Assembly (NCBI RefSeq): GCF_042684505.1
Contig: NZ_JBHULT010000010.1
Location: forward strand, 124,001 to 188,000
Direction of reading: 5' to 3'
Length of the DNA: 64,000 bases
From: Salinimicrobium flavum
GTDB lineage: Bacteria > Bacteroidota > Bacteroidia > Flavobacteriales > Flavobacteriaceae
Each line of letters starts with the position of its first letter. Position 1 is the first letter of the stretch. This document shows positions 53,241-61,235 of the stretch, piece by piece. The notes below the pieces were generated by a model, which worked only from the letters and a program-made list of their open reading frames with translations, had not been told where the DNA came from and searched no databases. The position numbers and the translations under genes were made by a program.

Positions 53241-53924
53241 ATGTCTATAGCGGTTTTTTTGCCTACCCGAAAAGGAAGTGAACGGGTTAAAAACAAGAAT
53301 ACCCGTAAATTTTCCAAATTTGAGGGTGGTTTATTAGAATTAAAGTTAACTCAATTAAGAGATTTGCAGGTGGAAGAGGTGATCTTATCTACTAATGATG
53401 AGGCCTCGATTGCTGTAGCTGAAGAATTCTTAAATGATTTCCCGACTTTAAGAGTAATTCCCAGGCCAGAATATTTAGCTTTAAGTACAACCAGTTTAAG
53501 CGATCTTATAAACTATGTCCCCGGTTTAACAAGGTGTGAACATATTCTCTGGACTCACGTTACTTCACCCTTAGTAGGTACTGCCATATATTCTAATTGT
53601 TTAGCTGCCTATAAAAAATCCTTAAACGAGGGTTTCGACTCGTTGATGAGTGTCACTCCTTTTCAAAATTTTTTATGGAATAAAGAACGGAATGATATTA
53701 TAAACAGAATAGGAAAAGAGAGGTGGCCAAAAACCCAGGATCTGGAAACCTTATATGAAATAAACAGTGCGGTTTTTATTAGTCCAAAGGTTGTTTATAA
53801 AGAACAACAGGACAGGGTTGGGAAGCATCCCTTTTTATTTGAAATGGAAAAAATCACTTCCCTTGATGTAGATTGGGAAGAGGATTTTAAAATAGCCGAA
53901 GCAGTTTATGACAAATATTATTGA
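53241..53924 (+). CDS. CMP-sugar synthetase (NeuA/KdsB-like cytidylyltransferase)
   Basis: A 227-residue cytidylyltransferase activating a 2-keto acid sugar with CTP. It has the signature FLPTRKGSERVKNKNTRKF (about 6-24), LSTNDEASIAVAEEF, the RPEYLALSTTSLSDL region and the metal end motif SLDVDWEEDFKIAEAVYD. These match the CMP-N-acylneuraminate synthetase group more than KdsB. It follows the aldolase by 4 bases and overlaps the HAD gene by 17 bases. No NeuB or NeuC homologue is in the window, so the substrate is probably not ordinary sialic acid made on site. Confidence 0.9.
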   Translation: MSIAVFLPTRKGSERVKNKNTRKFSKFEGGLLELKLTQLRDLQVEEVILSTNDEASIAVAEEFLNDFPTLRVIPRPEYLALSTTSLSDLINYVPGLTRCEHILWTHVTSPLVGTAIYSNCLAAYKKSLNEGFDSLMSVTPFQNFLWNKERNDIINRIGKERWPKTQDLETLYEINSAVFISPKVVYKEQQDRVGKHPFLFEMEKITSLDVDWEEDFKIAEAVYDKYY

Positions 53925-54537
53925 TAAAAAAAATATCCTATGGGATTTTGACGGGGTAATCATGGATTCCATGCCTGTTAGAAATAGGGGCTTTGAGTTG
54001 GTTTTAAAAGAATACCCAAAAAAACAGATAGAACAACTAATGGATTTTCATTTAAAGAACGGTGGCTTGTCACGTTACGTGAAGTTTCGGTATTTCTTTG
54101 AAGAAATCAGGGGAGAAGAAATCAATGAAGATGGAGTTGCATTATGGGCCTCCCGGTTTTCTGAGGTAATGAAAAAGGAACTTCTTAACCCGGCTTTATT
54201 TATAGAGGACACATTAAGTTATATCAAAAAAAAGCATCAGGATTTTGAAATGCATATCGTTTCAGGTTCTGATCAGACTGAACTCCGTTATATTTGTGAA
54301 CAGCTGGGCTTAACTAAATATTTTATCAGTATTAACGGATCCCCAACACCTAAAAAGGAACTTGTGAGAGATCTTTTAAATACTTATTCTTATAAGCAGG
54401 AAGAAACTATATTAATTGGCGATTCAATAAATGATTATGAAGCAGCCATTACTAATGGTATTAATTTTAAGGGTTATAACAATCCCTCCCTAAAAAATCT
54501 AGATGCAGATTATATAGAGAAATTCAGCCATGAATAA
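53908..54537 (+). CDS. HAD-superfamily phosphatase
   Basis: A 209-residue hydrolase with motif I DFDGVIMDS (nucleophile Asp), a helical C1 cap (about 25-90), motif II HIVSGSDQTELRY and motif III/IV GDSINDYEAA. It is the beta-phosphoglucomutase/phosphatase-like subclass. Between the CMP-sugar synthetase and the GT29 gene, with overlaps of 17 and 8 bases, it most likely removes phosphate from the sugar acid phosphate before CMP activation, as KdsC or NeuNAc-9-phosphatase do in their pathways. Substrate unknown. Confidence 0.88.
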   Translation: MTNIIDKKNILWDFDGVIMDSMPVRNRGFELVLKEYPKKQIEQLMDFHLKNGGLSRYVKFRYFFEEIRGEEINEDGVALWASRFSEVMKKELLNPALFIEDTLSYIKKKHQDFEMHIVSGSDQTELRYICEQLGLTKYFISINGSPTPKKELVRDLLNTYSYKQEETILIGDSINDYEAAITNGINFKGYNNPSLKNLDADYIEKFSHE

Positions 54538-55264
54538 GCTTATCAACTTCTTTAAAGGCATTCCCTTTTTTTTCCAGGGAATTAAGGTTTTTCACCCTAA
54601 AATTAGCTTTTCGGGTAAGCGTGTAGCTATTGTGGGGCCTGCCGATTCAGCTTATGAAATGGAAAACGGATCTTATATCGATGGATTTGATTATGTGATA
54701 AGGATTAACAAAGCCATTTCAACCTGGAAACACGAAAATGAAAAATATATTGGTACAAGAACAGATCTTTGGTTTCATTCTTTTTTTGAAAATGAGAAAA
54801 GTGGGGGGGGTAAATTAAACCCTGAAATTATTATAGAGCGAGGGGTTAATACACTTGTTAATCCAAGATCCACATTCCAGGCTTATAGAAGAACTTTTAA
54901 TTTTTATAGAAAGTACAAGCACACTATTCCTGTTTACCACCTGTCAGATAACGTGTATCGGGCTTTGAAAAAAGAATTTCCGGATAATTTGCGACCAACG
55001 GTTGGGTTTACCGCACTATATGCGGCATTAATCTCGGAATGTAACGAATTGTTTATCACAGGATTCACGTTTTTTAAAACACCTTATGCACAAGGCTATC
55101 GGGATCATTTAGTGGATTTGGAAGAGAATAAAAAGCACTTTAAAAAACAAGGGATTCACGATGCCGGACTGGAATTTATATTGTTCAAAAAGTTTTTAAA
55201 GGAAAGCAGATGTGAAACAGTAAAGCTTGATAATAAATTGGACGCTATTCTGGCAAATGATTAA
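54530..55264 (+). CDS. GT29 sialyltransferase-like glycosyltransferase
   Basis: A 244-residue protein with the ordered sialylmotifs of eukaryotic GT29 enzymes. Motif L is at 31-80 (RVAIVGPADSAYE, IDGFDYVIRINKA, IGTRTDLW). Motif S is at about 156-182 (PTVGFTALYAALI, ELFITGF). Motif VS is at H210-x4-E215 (HDAGLE), the histidine being the catalytic base in the family. There is no membrane anchor apart from a mildly hydrophobic N-terminus. Such enzymes use CMP-activated acidic sugars, which fits the CMP-sugar synthetase two genes upstream. It overlaps the HAD gene by 8 bases. Confidence 0.82.
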   Translation: MNKLINFFKGIPFFFQGIKVFHPKISFSGKRVAIVGPADSAYEMENGSYIDGFDYVIRINKAISTWKHENEKYIGTRTDLWFHSFFENEKSGGGKLNPEIIIERGVNTLVNPRSTFQAYRRTFNFYRKYKHTIPVYHLSDNVYRALKKEFPDNLRPTVGFTALYAALISECNELFITGFTFFKTPYAQGYRDHLVDLEENKKHFKKQGIHDAGLEFILFKKFLKESRCETVKLDNKLDAILAND

Positions 55265-55266
55265 AT

Positions 55267-56418
55267 ATGGGAAAGCTAAAGATTTTATATTATTCTAATG
55301 CTTTTATTGCAACTCACGGGGGTCGATTACACTCCGAGGCTTTTTATAAAGAATCCTCTAAGCGTATTGAAGTAGATAGGATTGAAGCCTTTCCGGTCCC
55401 CATTAAGAATCAATCAAAGCATGCTAGTAATGGGGGGCTTAGAGGAATCTTAAAAAGAAACACCTTCCTCCAGATTCTGTTTTTTTACAGAAGAAATAAT
55501 AGAAGCTATAAGGAAATTATCGAAAAAATACGGAATAGTAAAGGTGGAATTAATGTCTTACATATACGACTGGATTCTAATTTCCTTATCATTTCTAAAC
55601 TTAAAAAGGAATTTCCAAAACTATTTATTACCACTGAAGTTAATGCTTCTCCTTTTGAGGAAAATTTCTCTAATATAGCTTTTAAATCTTATTTCAGAGG
55701 TCTTGAGAGAAAAATGCTTGCCAAAGCTGATGCGAATTTCTTTGTATCAGGTTTTTTACGGCAGTCTATTATGAAAGTCGTAAATAAAAACAGAGATTTT
55801 GTAGTTCATAACGGGGTAGATGAAAATTTTATAAAGAAAGATGGAAATTTAGGGAAAGCGGGGAACACTGTGGTCTTTGGTTATATAGGAACAATAGATT
55901 ATCATAAAAAATTAAAATCCCTGATAGATTCTTTTAAAGAAGTAGATGATCAATATCCCAGCAAAGTAGAATTATTAATAGTGGGAGATGGACCACAACT
56001 TGAAGAAATTAAAAACTATGTGCTTATAAAAGACCTTAAGGGGAAAGTGAAATTTCCTGGTTGGGTTGCGCATAGTGAAATACCAAAATACCTTCAAAAA
56101 ATTGATGTGGCTATACATCATTCAGCTAAGCCTTATATGAGTCCGTTAAAGTTGTTTGAATATATGGCAATGGGAAAAACGGTTATAGGTCCTGACACCC
56201 CTGCAGTAAGAGAGATCTTTACGGAAGATGAAATATTATTTGTTTCTCCGGGATTAAATGATTTAACCAATAAGATGTTGTACCTCTTTGAGAACAAAGG
56301 GAAAAGATTGGAAATGGGAAAACTGGCTCAACAAAAGGTAATTACAAATTTTAAATGGGAGAACAATGCAGCAAAGATTATTAAGGTAATGCAAAATAAA
56401 TTGTATGAAAATAATTAA
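55267..56418 (+). CDS. Glycosyltransferase family 4
   Basis: A 383-residue GT-B retaining glycosyltransferase. The C-terminal nucleotide-sugar domain is clear: FGYIGTIDYHKKLKSLIDSF, LLIVGDGPQLEEIKNY, KFPGWVAHSEIPKYL and SPLKLFEYMAMGKTVIGPD (the Glu that contacts the sugar nucleotide). The N-terminal acceptor domain starts KILYYSNAFIATHGG. Start lies 2 bases after the GT29 stop, and the end overlaps the next GT4 gene by 14 bases. It adds one sugar of the repeat unit; specificity unknown. Confidence 0.9.
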   Translation: MGKLKILYYSNAFIATHGGRLHSEAFYKESSKRIEVDRIEAFPVPIKNQSKHASNGGLRGILKRNTFLQILFFYRRNNRSYKEIIEKIRNSKGGINVLHIRLDSNFLIISKLKKEFPKLFITTEVNASPFEENFSNIAFKSYFRGLERKMLAKADANFFVSGFLRQSIMKVVNKNRDFVVHNGVDENFIKKDGNLGKAGNTVVFGYIGTIDYHKKLKSLIDSFKEVDDQYPSKVELLIVGDGPQLEEIKNYVLIKDLKGKVKFPGWVAHSEIPKYLQKIDVAIHHSAKPYMSPLKLFEYMAMGKTVIGPDTPAVREIFTEDEILFVSPGLNDLTNKMLYLFENKGKRLEMGKLAQQKVITNFKWENNAAKIIKVMQNKLYENN

Positions 56419-57499
56419 TCTTATACAAAAACCACAATTAAGAGGTGCCGAAATTTTTGCCTGCCAGTTATCCAATCATCTTGTGGATAGAGGACATGAT
56501 GTAATTGTAGTAAGTATTTTTCCGGGTGATTCCAAATTGCCGTTTAAGGGAGAAATAATACACTTAAACCGGTCAGTATCTAAAAGATTGTTTGATTATG
56601 GTGGATGGAAATTGTTCAATAAAATTATTGAGGATTTCAAGCCCGATATTATACAGGCCAATGCGGCTGATACTTTAAAGTTTGCCGTAAGTTCTAAACT
56701 TTTATTTAAGTGGGATTCTAAAATAATTTTTCGAAATGCAAATAAAATGGGTGACTTCATAGACTCCCAAATGAAATGGCAATTAAATAAATTTTATATA
56801 AATAGGGTAGATCATGTTATCTCGGTAAGTAAAGAATGTGAAAAAGACTTTATAAAAACGTTTAAATATTCCGAAAACTTAATAAATACTGTAGAAATAG
56901 GGGTGGAAGAGACTGCTATTGACAAGCTTTCCAATGATCTAAGTGACATTTTTCAACGAGGCCCCGTACTGGTTCATATTGGAGGATTTGTACCTGAAAA
57001 AAATCATGAAGGTCTTTTGAAAATATTTGCCAGGGTAAAAGAAGAGTATCCTGAAATTCAGCTTGTACTTTTGGGAAAAGGTAAATTAGAAATTCCTATA
57101 AAAAACATGGTAAATCAAATTAAGTTTGGAGATGATGTTCATTTTTTAGGTCATAGATTAGATGTTCTTGAAATATTAAAAAGTTCACGAGCTTTCTTGT
57201 TGCCAAGTTTTATAGAAGGTTTACCCGGTGTAATTCTGGAGGCCATGTATTGTAAAACCCCGGTGGTTGCCTATGATGTTGGAGGAATTTCTGAAGTAGT
57301 GAAACCTGAAGAAACCGGTTGGTTAATTGAAAAAGGCGACGAAGACGGCTTTGTTCGTGCAATTCACGAAGTTTTAAATTCCCATTCGGAAAACGAATCC
57401 AGAATTAATGCTGCCAAAAGATTAATTCATCATAAATTCCTGAACTCCAAAATTGCAGAAAGATTTGAAGCTGTTTATGAAAAGGTTGTAGCAAGATAA
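56405..57499 (+). CDS. Glycosyltransferase family 4
   Basis: A 364-residue GT4 enzyme with N-terminal MKIINLIQKPQLRGAEIFA (Gly-Gly-Ala-type loop as RGAE) and a C-terminal domain with VLVHIGGFVPEKNHEGLLKI, LVLLGKGKLE and the E-x7-E motif in EGLPGVILEAMYCKTPVVA. The start overlaps the preceding gene by 14 bases, so it is read as part of the same transcript. An 87-base gap with its own promoter follows, separating it from the third GT4 gene. Confidence 0.92.
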   Translation: MKIINLIQKPQLRGAEIFACQLSNHLVDRGHDVIVVSIFPGDSKLPFKGEIIHLNRSVSKRLFDYGGWKLFNKIIEDFKPDIIQANAADTLKFAVSSKLLFKWDSKIIFRNANKMGDFIDSQMKWQLNKFYINRVDHVISVSKECEKDFIKTFKYSENLINTVEIGVEETAIDKLSNDLSDIFQRGPVLVHIGGFVPEKNHEGLLKIFARVKEEYPEIQLVLLGKGKLEIPIKNMVNQIKFGDDVHFLGHRLDVLEILKSSRAFLLPSFIEGLPGVILEAMYCKTPVVAYDVGGISEVVKPEETGWLIEKGDEDGFVRAIHEVLNSHSENESRINAAKRLIHHKFLNSKIAERFEAVYEKVVAR

Positions 57500-57540
57500 G
57501 TTTGGAACCCACATTTCTTTCTTAATCATATTTTAAAATC

Positions 57541-57570
57541 TTGGTGCCTGTCCAGATTGGCTTAACTTTG
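57541..57570 (+). promoter_or_regulatory. Internal promoter before the third GT4 gene
   Basis: TTG (57541-57543), 19 bases, TAACTTTG (57563-57570): a good match to the Bacteroidota promoter, 16 bases before the ATG at 57587. It suggests separate transcription of the last part of the locus. Confidence 0.6.
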
Positions 57571-57586
57571 GGGCTTTAAAGAAATT

Positions 57587-58693
57587 ATGGCTAAAATAAA
57601 AGTACTTCATATCATAAAATCTTTAGGAAGAGGAGGGGCAGAAATGTTACTTCCGGAGACTCTTAAACTTCATGACTATGAAAGATTTGAGTTTCATTAT
57701 ATCTATTTCTTACCATGGAAGGATCAAATGGTCGGAGCAATTAAAGATGCCGGAGGCAAAGTGACTTGCTTAGAGGCGAAAGATAATATCCGGTTGGTAT
57801 TACAAAATAAGAGAATTATATCTTATTGTAAAGAGCATAAGGTAGATTTGATTCATTGTCATTTACCCTGGGCGGGATTTGTTGGTCGTATGGTTCATAA
57901 AAAGACCGGGATTCCCGTGGTGTACACCGAGCATAACATGCAGGAACGCTATCATATCGCAACAAAGACCATTAATAAACTAACATTTAATTTTCAGAAT
58001 CTGGCATTGGGGGTATCGCAGGATGTTACTGATTCGATAAGGAAAAATATCCATCCAGATATTCCAGTACGAACTTTATTGAATGGAGTGAATACAGATT
58101 CTTTTCAAAGATCAGGAGGATCCGGAATCCGATCAGACCTGGGAATCCCTAAGGACGCTATAGTGATTGGGAATGTGGCTGTTTTCAGGTTCCAGAAAAG
58201 GCTTGTAGAATGGTTGCAGGTAATTAAAAAGATCCGGGAAAAGAATTCAAACGTTTATGGAATTATTGTGGGAGCTGGACCTTTGGAAGAAGAAATTAAA
58301 AAGGAATGGAAGGAGCTGGAGCTTGAAAATCTTGTATTTTTTCCGGGCTTGAGAACAGATGTAAAACCATATTTCGAAGCAATGGATATATTTATGATGA
58401 GTTCTTCTTTTGAAGGCTTACCTATTGCGTTATTGGAAGCAATGAGTATGGAATGTGCTGTTGTCTCTTCAGACGCCGGTGGAATAAAGGAGGTGGTCAG
58501 GAATGAACAGGACGGCTTGACCTGTAAAGTGGAAGAATGGAAAAAACTTTCAGACCTTTGCCAAATCCTGGTAGATGATTCGGAAAAATTAATGAAATAT
58601 AAAAAAGCTGCGAGGGAAAGGGTTGTGAAGAATTTTAGCCTGAGGAGGATGGTGGATGAACTGGAAGTTATATATAGTGATCTTGTGACCTAA
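57587..58693 (+). CDS. Glycosyltransferase family 4
   Basis: A 368-residue GT4 enzyme. IKVLHIIKSLGRGGAEMLLP gives the GG-A loop, LIHCHLPWAGFVGRM follows, and the donor domain has IGNVAVFRFQKRLVEWLQVI, GIIVGAGPLEEEI and the E-x7-E motif EGLPIALLEAMSMECAVVS. It is less AT-rich than the genes between 46 and 57 kb, which may mean a different origin. A long G-rich octamer array starts 3 bases after its stop codon. Confidence 0.92.
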   Translation: MAKIKVLHIIKSLGRGGAEMLLPETLKLHDYERFEFHYIYFLPWKDQMVGAIKDAGGKVTCLEAKDNIRLVLQNKRIISYCKEHKVDLIHCHLPWAGFVGRMVHKKTGIPVVYTEHNMQERYHIATKTINKLTFNFQNLALGVSQDVTDSIRKNIHPDIPVRTLLNGVNTDSFQRSGGSGIRSDLGIPKDAIVIGNVAVFRFQKRLVEWLQVIKKIREKNSNVYGIIVGAGPLEEEIKKEWKELELENLVFFPGLRTDVKPYFEAMDIFMMSSSFEGLPIALLEAMSMECAVVSSDAGGIKEVVRNEQDGLTCKVEEWKKLSDLCQILVDDSEKLMKYKKAARERVVKNFSLRRMVDELEVIYSDLVT

Positions 58694-58695
58694 TT

Positions 58696-58952
58696 GGGGA
58701 CCGGGAGACTAGGAGAAGAGGGGACTGGGAGACGTGGGGACTATGAGAATTGGGGACCGGATGATATCGAGGCGAAGAGATCGGAGGAGAAGGAAGCTTG
58801 GGGACTAGGAGACTGGGGAACTATTATATAACTTGATCTGGCAGCAATATCACTTGTCAATTAATCTGCTAAATGTAAAACTGATATACCAATTAACAAA
58901 TCACTAATTACTAATTAGCCGGTTCACGAATCCCGAATTAACGAATTAACGA
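58696..58952. repeat. Octamer-array intergenic element, type GGRGAC / ATTAAC, copy 2
   Basis: Sixteen in-phase octamers of consensus GGRGACnn fill 58696-58823. After a 65-base spacer, eight octamers of AATTAA/ATTAAC type (58889-58952) end exactly at the base before the ATG of the next gene. Several runs of three or four G on the coding strand, with short loops, could fold into a G-quadruplex. Confidence 0.85.
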
Positions 58953-59876
58953 ATGCACATAAGAGAAGCCACTCACAATGATATCCCACAAATCCTAAAG
59001 GTTTTAAAAGCAAGTTTAGGAGAGACTTCTTCAAAAAAGACCGAAGCTGTATGGAGGTATAAACATATAGATAACCCCTTTGGAGAATCATTGGTGCTGG
59101 TAGCTGAAGAAGAGGGCGAAATAATTGGAGTGCGGGCGTTCATGCGATGGAAATGGCAAAAAGGTGACCAGGTTTATTCCGCCTTTAGGGCGGTAGATAC
59201 GGCAACTCATCCTGCTCATCAGGGGAAGGGGATCTTTAAAAAACTTACTTTAAAAGCTTTGGAAATAGGGAGGGAGCGTGGAGATCATTTTGTTTTTAAT
59301 ACTCCCAATGAACAAAGTAAGCCGGGTTATATTAAAATGGGATGGGAAGAAGTAGATAAGATAAAAATACATTTACGCCCTTTAAATATTCTACGGTTTA
59401 AAAACAAAGAACTAGAATACAAAACCTTAGGTAAAGAAGAGGCCATTGTAGACCTCCTAAATAATCATTTTGAACAACTAAAGGCTGCCGATAGACTTTT
59501 TACCCCAAAAGATGTAGCTTATATAAAATGGCGCTATCTTCATAATCCATTGCAGGACTATGTTGTAATATTTGATAGGGAATATTTCATCGCAGGGTAC
59601 ATTAAAAACAGGGGGAAAATTAATGAATTTAGGATTTCAGAAGTTATTGTTTTAAAGGCAGGAATGGAATCTGCAAAATTGGTAATTCTAAAATTAGCAA
59701 AATCATCTGGAGCAGCTGTTTTAACAATGTCACCAGATGCGGAGATCAATTTTAAAGCGGGAATTACTGGGAATTTCGGGCCGGTTCTGACTTACAAACC
59801 TATTAATCTTAACCAACTTGAATTTTTAACCCTAAAAACCTGGTCTTATAGCTTAGGGGACCTTGAACTATTCTAA
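58953..59876 (+). CDS. GNAT-family N-acetyltransferase (307 aa)
   Basis: A GNAT domain occupies about residues 1-145: MHIREATHNDIPQILKVLKA, then DTATHPAHQGKGIFKKLTLKALE (acetyl-CoA loop HQGKGI) and NTPNEQSKPGYIKMGW. The C-terminal 160 residues look like a second, degenerate GNAT-like half. Such proteins occur in polysaccharide loci of Bacteroidota and may acetylate a glycan or donor sugar. The stop codon is followed immediately by the start of the Wzy-like gene. Confidence 0.82.
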   Translation: MHIREATHNDIPQILKVLKASLGETSSKKTEAVWRYKHIDNPFGESLVLVAEEEGEIIGVRAFMRWKWQKGDQVYSAFRAVDTATHPAHQGKGIFKKLTLKALEIGRERGDHFVFNTPNEQSKPGYIKMGWEEVDKIKIHLRPLNILRFKNKELEYKTLGKEEAIVDLLNNHFEQLKAADRLFTPKDVAYIKWRYLHNPLQDYVVIFDREYFIAGYIKNRGKINEFRISEVIVLKAGMESAKLVILKLAKSSGAAVLTMSPDAEINFKAGITGNFGPVLTYKPINLNQLEFLTLKTWSYSLGDLELF

Positions 59877-61079
59877 ATGATAGGAACCTTAGTCTTAATA
59901 ATTTTTCTTCTCCTTATTAATCAGGGACTATTTAGCTCGTTTTCGAAACGGCATAAATGGTTTTCCAAAAAATTAATGAACTCCCTTTTTCTTTATCATC
60001 TTTTCTTCTTCGGAGTATATTATACTTATGCCTCGTTTGCCCGGTCTGATTCTGTAATGTATTATGATAGACCTACCTGGTCCCAAAACTGGCTGGACTA
60101 TTTTGGTACCAGTACTACCTTTATTGATTTTATGTCCTGGCCGTTTATAAACATTTTGAATTTCAACTATGAAATGATGATGTTATTATACTCCTGGTTT
60201 GGTTTCGTAGGTTTTGTCTATGCCTATTTGTTTTTTAGGGAAAATATTCCCATTAAGATAAAAGTTTTTAAAAATATTGATTTTTTATCTCTGGTCCTTT
60301 TTCTTCCAAATATGCACTTTTGGACAGCCTCTTTAGGAAAAGGTGCACCAATTTTCATGTCATTAATGATGTTTGCTTACGCTATTAAAAAACCAAAGAG
60401 TAGGTGGGTTGCTTTGCTGATTGGTTCATTAATTACTTATTACATTAGGCCCCATGTATTTTTATTCATTGCAGCGGGTACTGTTGTAGGTTATATGACA
60501 GGTAAAGGTAAAATTGCTTTTTGGAAAAAGCTTTTAGTTTATGTAGGAATGATTGGGAGTTTAGTTTTAGCTCAGGACACAATTTTAGGAATGGCCGGTC
60601 TGAATGAATCTGAAGATTTAATACAAGGTTTTGAAGATTTTTCAACTGACAGAGCTGAAGATTTAAGTTCTTCAGGTTCAGGAGTCGGTATGGCAAATTA
60701 TCCATTGCCGTTTAAATTGTTTACCTTTTGGTTCAGACCGTTATTCGTGGATGCTCCAGGGGTATTAGGTCTTATAGTTTCAGTTGAAAATTTGATTTAT
60801 CTTTTGCTTTTTATTAAAATATTAAATAAAGATTTTTTAAGATTCTTAAAGAACTCACCTATCAGCGTAAAAATGAGTTTAACCACTTTTTTTCTGGCTT
60901 CCCTGGCGATGGCTTTCGTGATGTCCAATCTGGGTATTATTATGCGACAGAAATCAATGGTAATGTATTTTTTATTCTTTGTGATCTATTATTATTTGGC
61001 TCAGAAGAAGTATGATAGGATCATGAGGTTGAAACTCTTCAGAAAATTAAAGAATGAAAGAATGGAGGTTTCCAGCTGA
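59877..61079 (+). CDS. Wzy/EpsG-like polysaccharide polymerase (membrane protein)
   Basis: A 400-residue membrane protein with about ten hydrophobic segments and a large loop (about 235-280) with GLNESEDLIQGFEDFSTDRAE. There is no sequence motif of its own, as is normal for Wzy proteins. Arguments for Wzy are topology, length, RSDSVMYY and YYIRPHVFLF segments like those of EpsG/Wzy proteins, and the position in a locus that has Wzx but no other polymerase. The stop TGA is part of the first unit of an octamer array. Confidence 0.65.
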   Translation: MIGTLVLIIFLLLINQGLFSSFSKRHKWFSKKLMNSLFLYHLFFFGVYYTYASFARSDSVMYYDRPTWSQNWLDYFGTSTTFIDFMSWPFINILNFNYEMMMLLYSWFGFVGFVYAYLFFRENIPIKIKVFKNIDFLSLVLFLPNMHFWTASLGKGAPIFMSLMMFAYAIKKPKSRWVALLIGSLITYYIRPHVFLFIAAGTVVGYMTGKGKIAFWKKLLVYVGMIGSLVLAQDTILGMAGLNESEDLIQGFEDFSTDRAEDLSSSGSGVGMANYPLPFKLFTFWFRPLFVDAPGVLGLIVSVENLIYLLLFIKILNKDFLRFLKNSPISVKMSLTTFFLASLAMAFVMSNLGIIMRQKSMVMYFLFFVIYYYLAQKKYDRIMRLKLFRKLKNERMEVSS

Positions 61080-61235
61080 GAAGAGGGGACTCTGAGAATC
61101 GGGGACCTGGGGCCGAGGAGACCGGAGGAGTGACAGCGCCAAAGAGTTTGTGACCAAAGGGATTAAGAGACATAAGGACGAGTTGGAGATTTGGGAATAA
61201 CCTAATTCACCAATTAATCTAATAAACCAATTATT
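61077..61235. repeat. Octamer-array intergenic element, type GGRGAC / AATTAA, copy 3
   Basis: Fifteen in-phase octamers (61077-61196), G-rich at first (GGGGACnn, TGAGAAnn) and decaying to the right, run almost directly into four AATTAA-type octamers (61204-61235) that end exactly at the base before the ATG of the deacetylase gene. The first unit contains the stop codon of the Wzy-like gene. Confidence 0.75.

Noticed and set aside
53241..53924. Ordinary sialic acid biosynthesis
   Set aside because: NeuB, NeuC and NeuD-type sets are not all present; only a CMP synthetase and GT29-like enzyme match, with an aldolase instead of the synthase.
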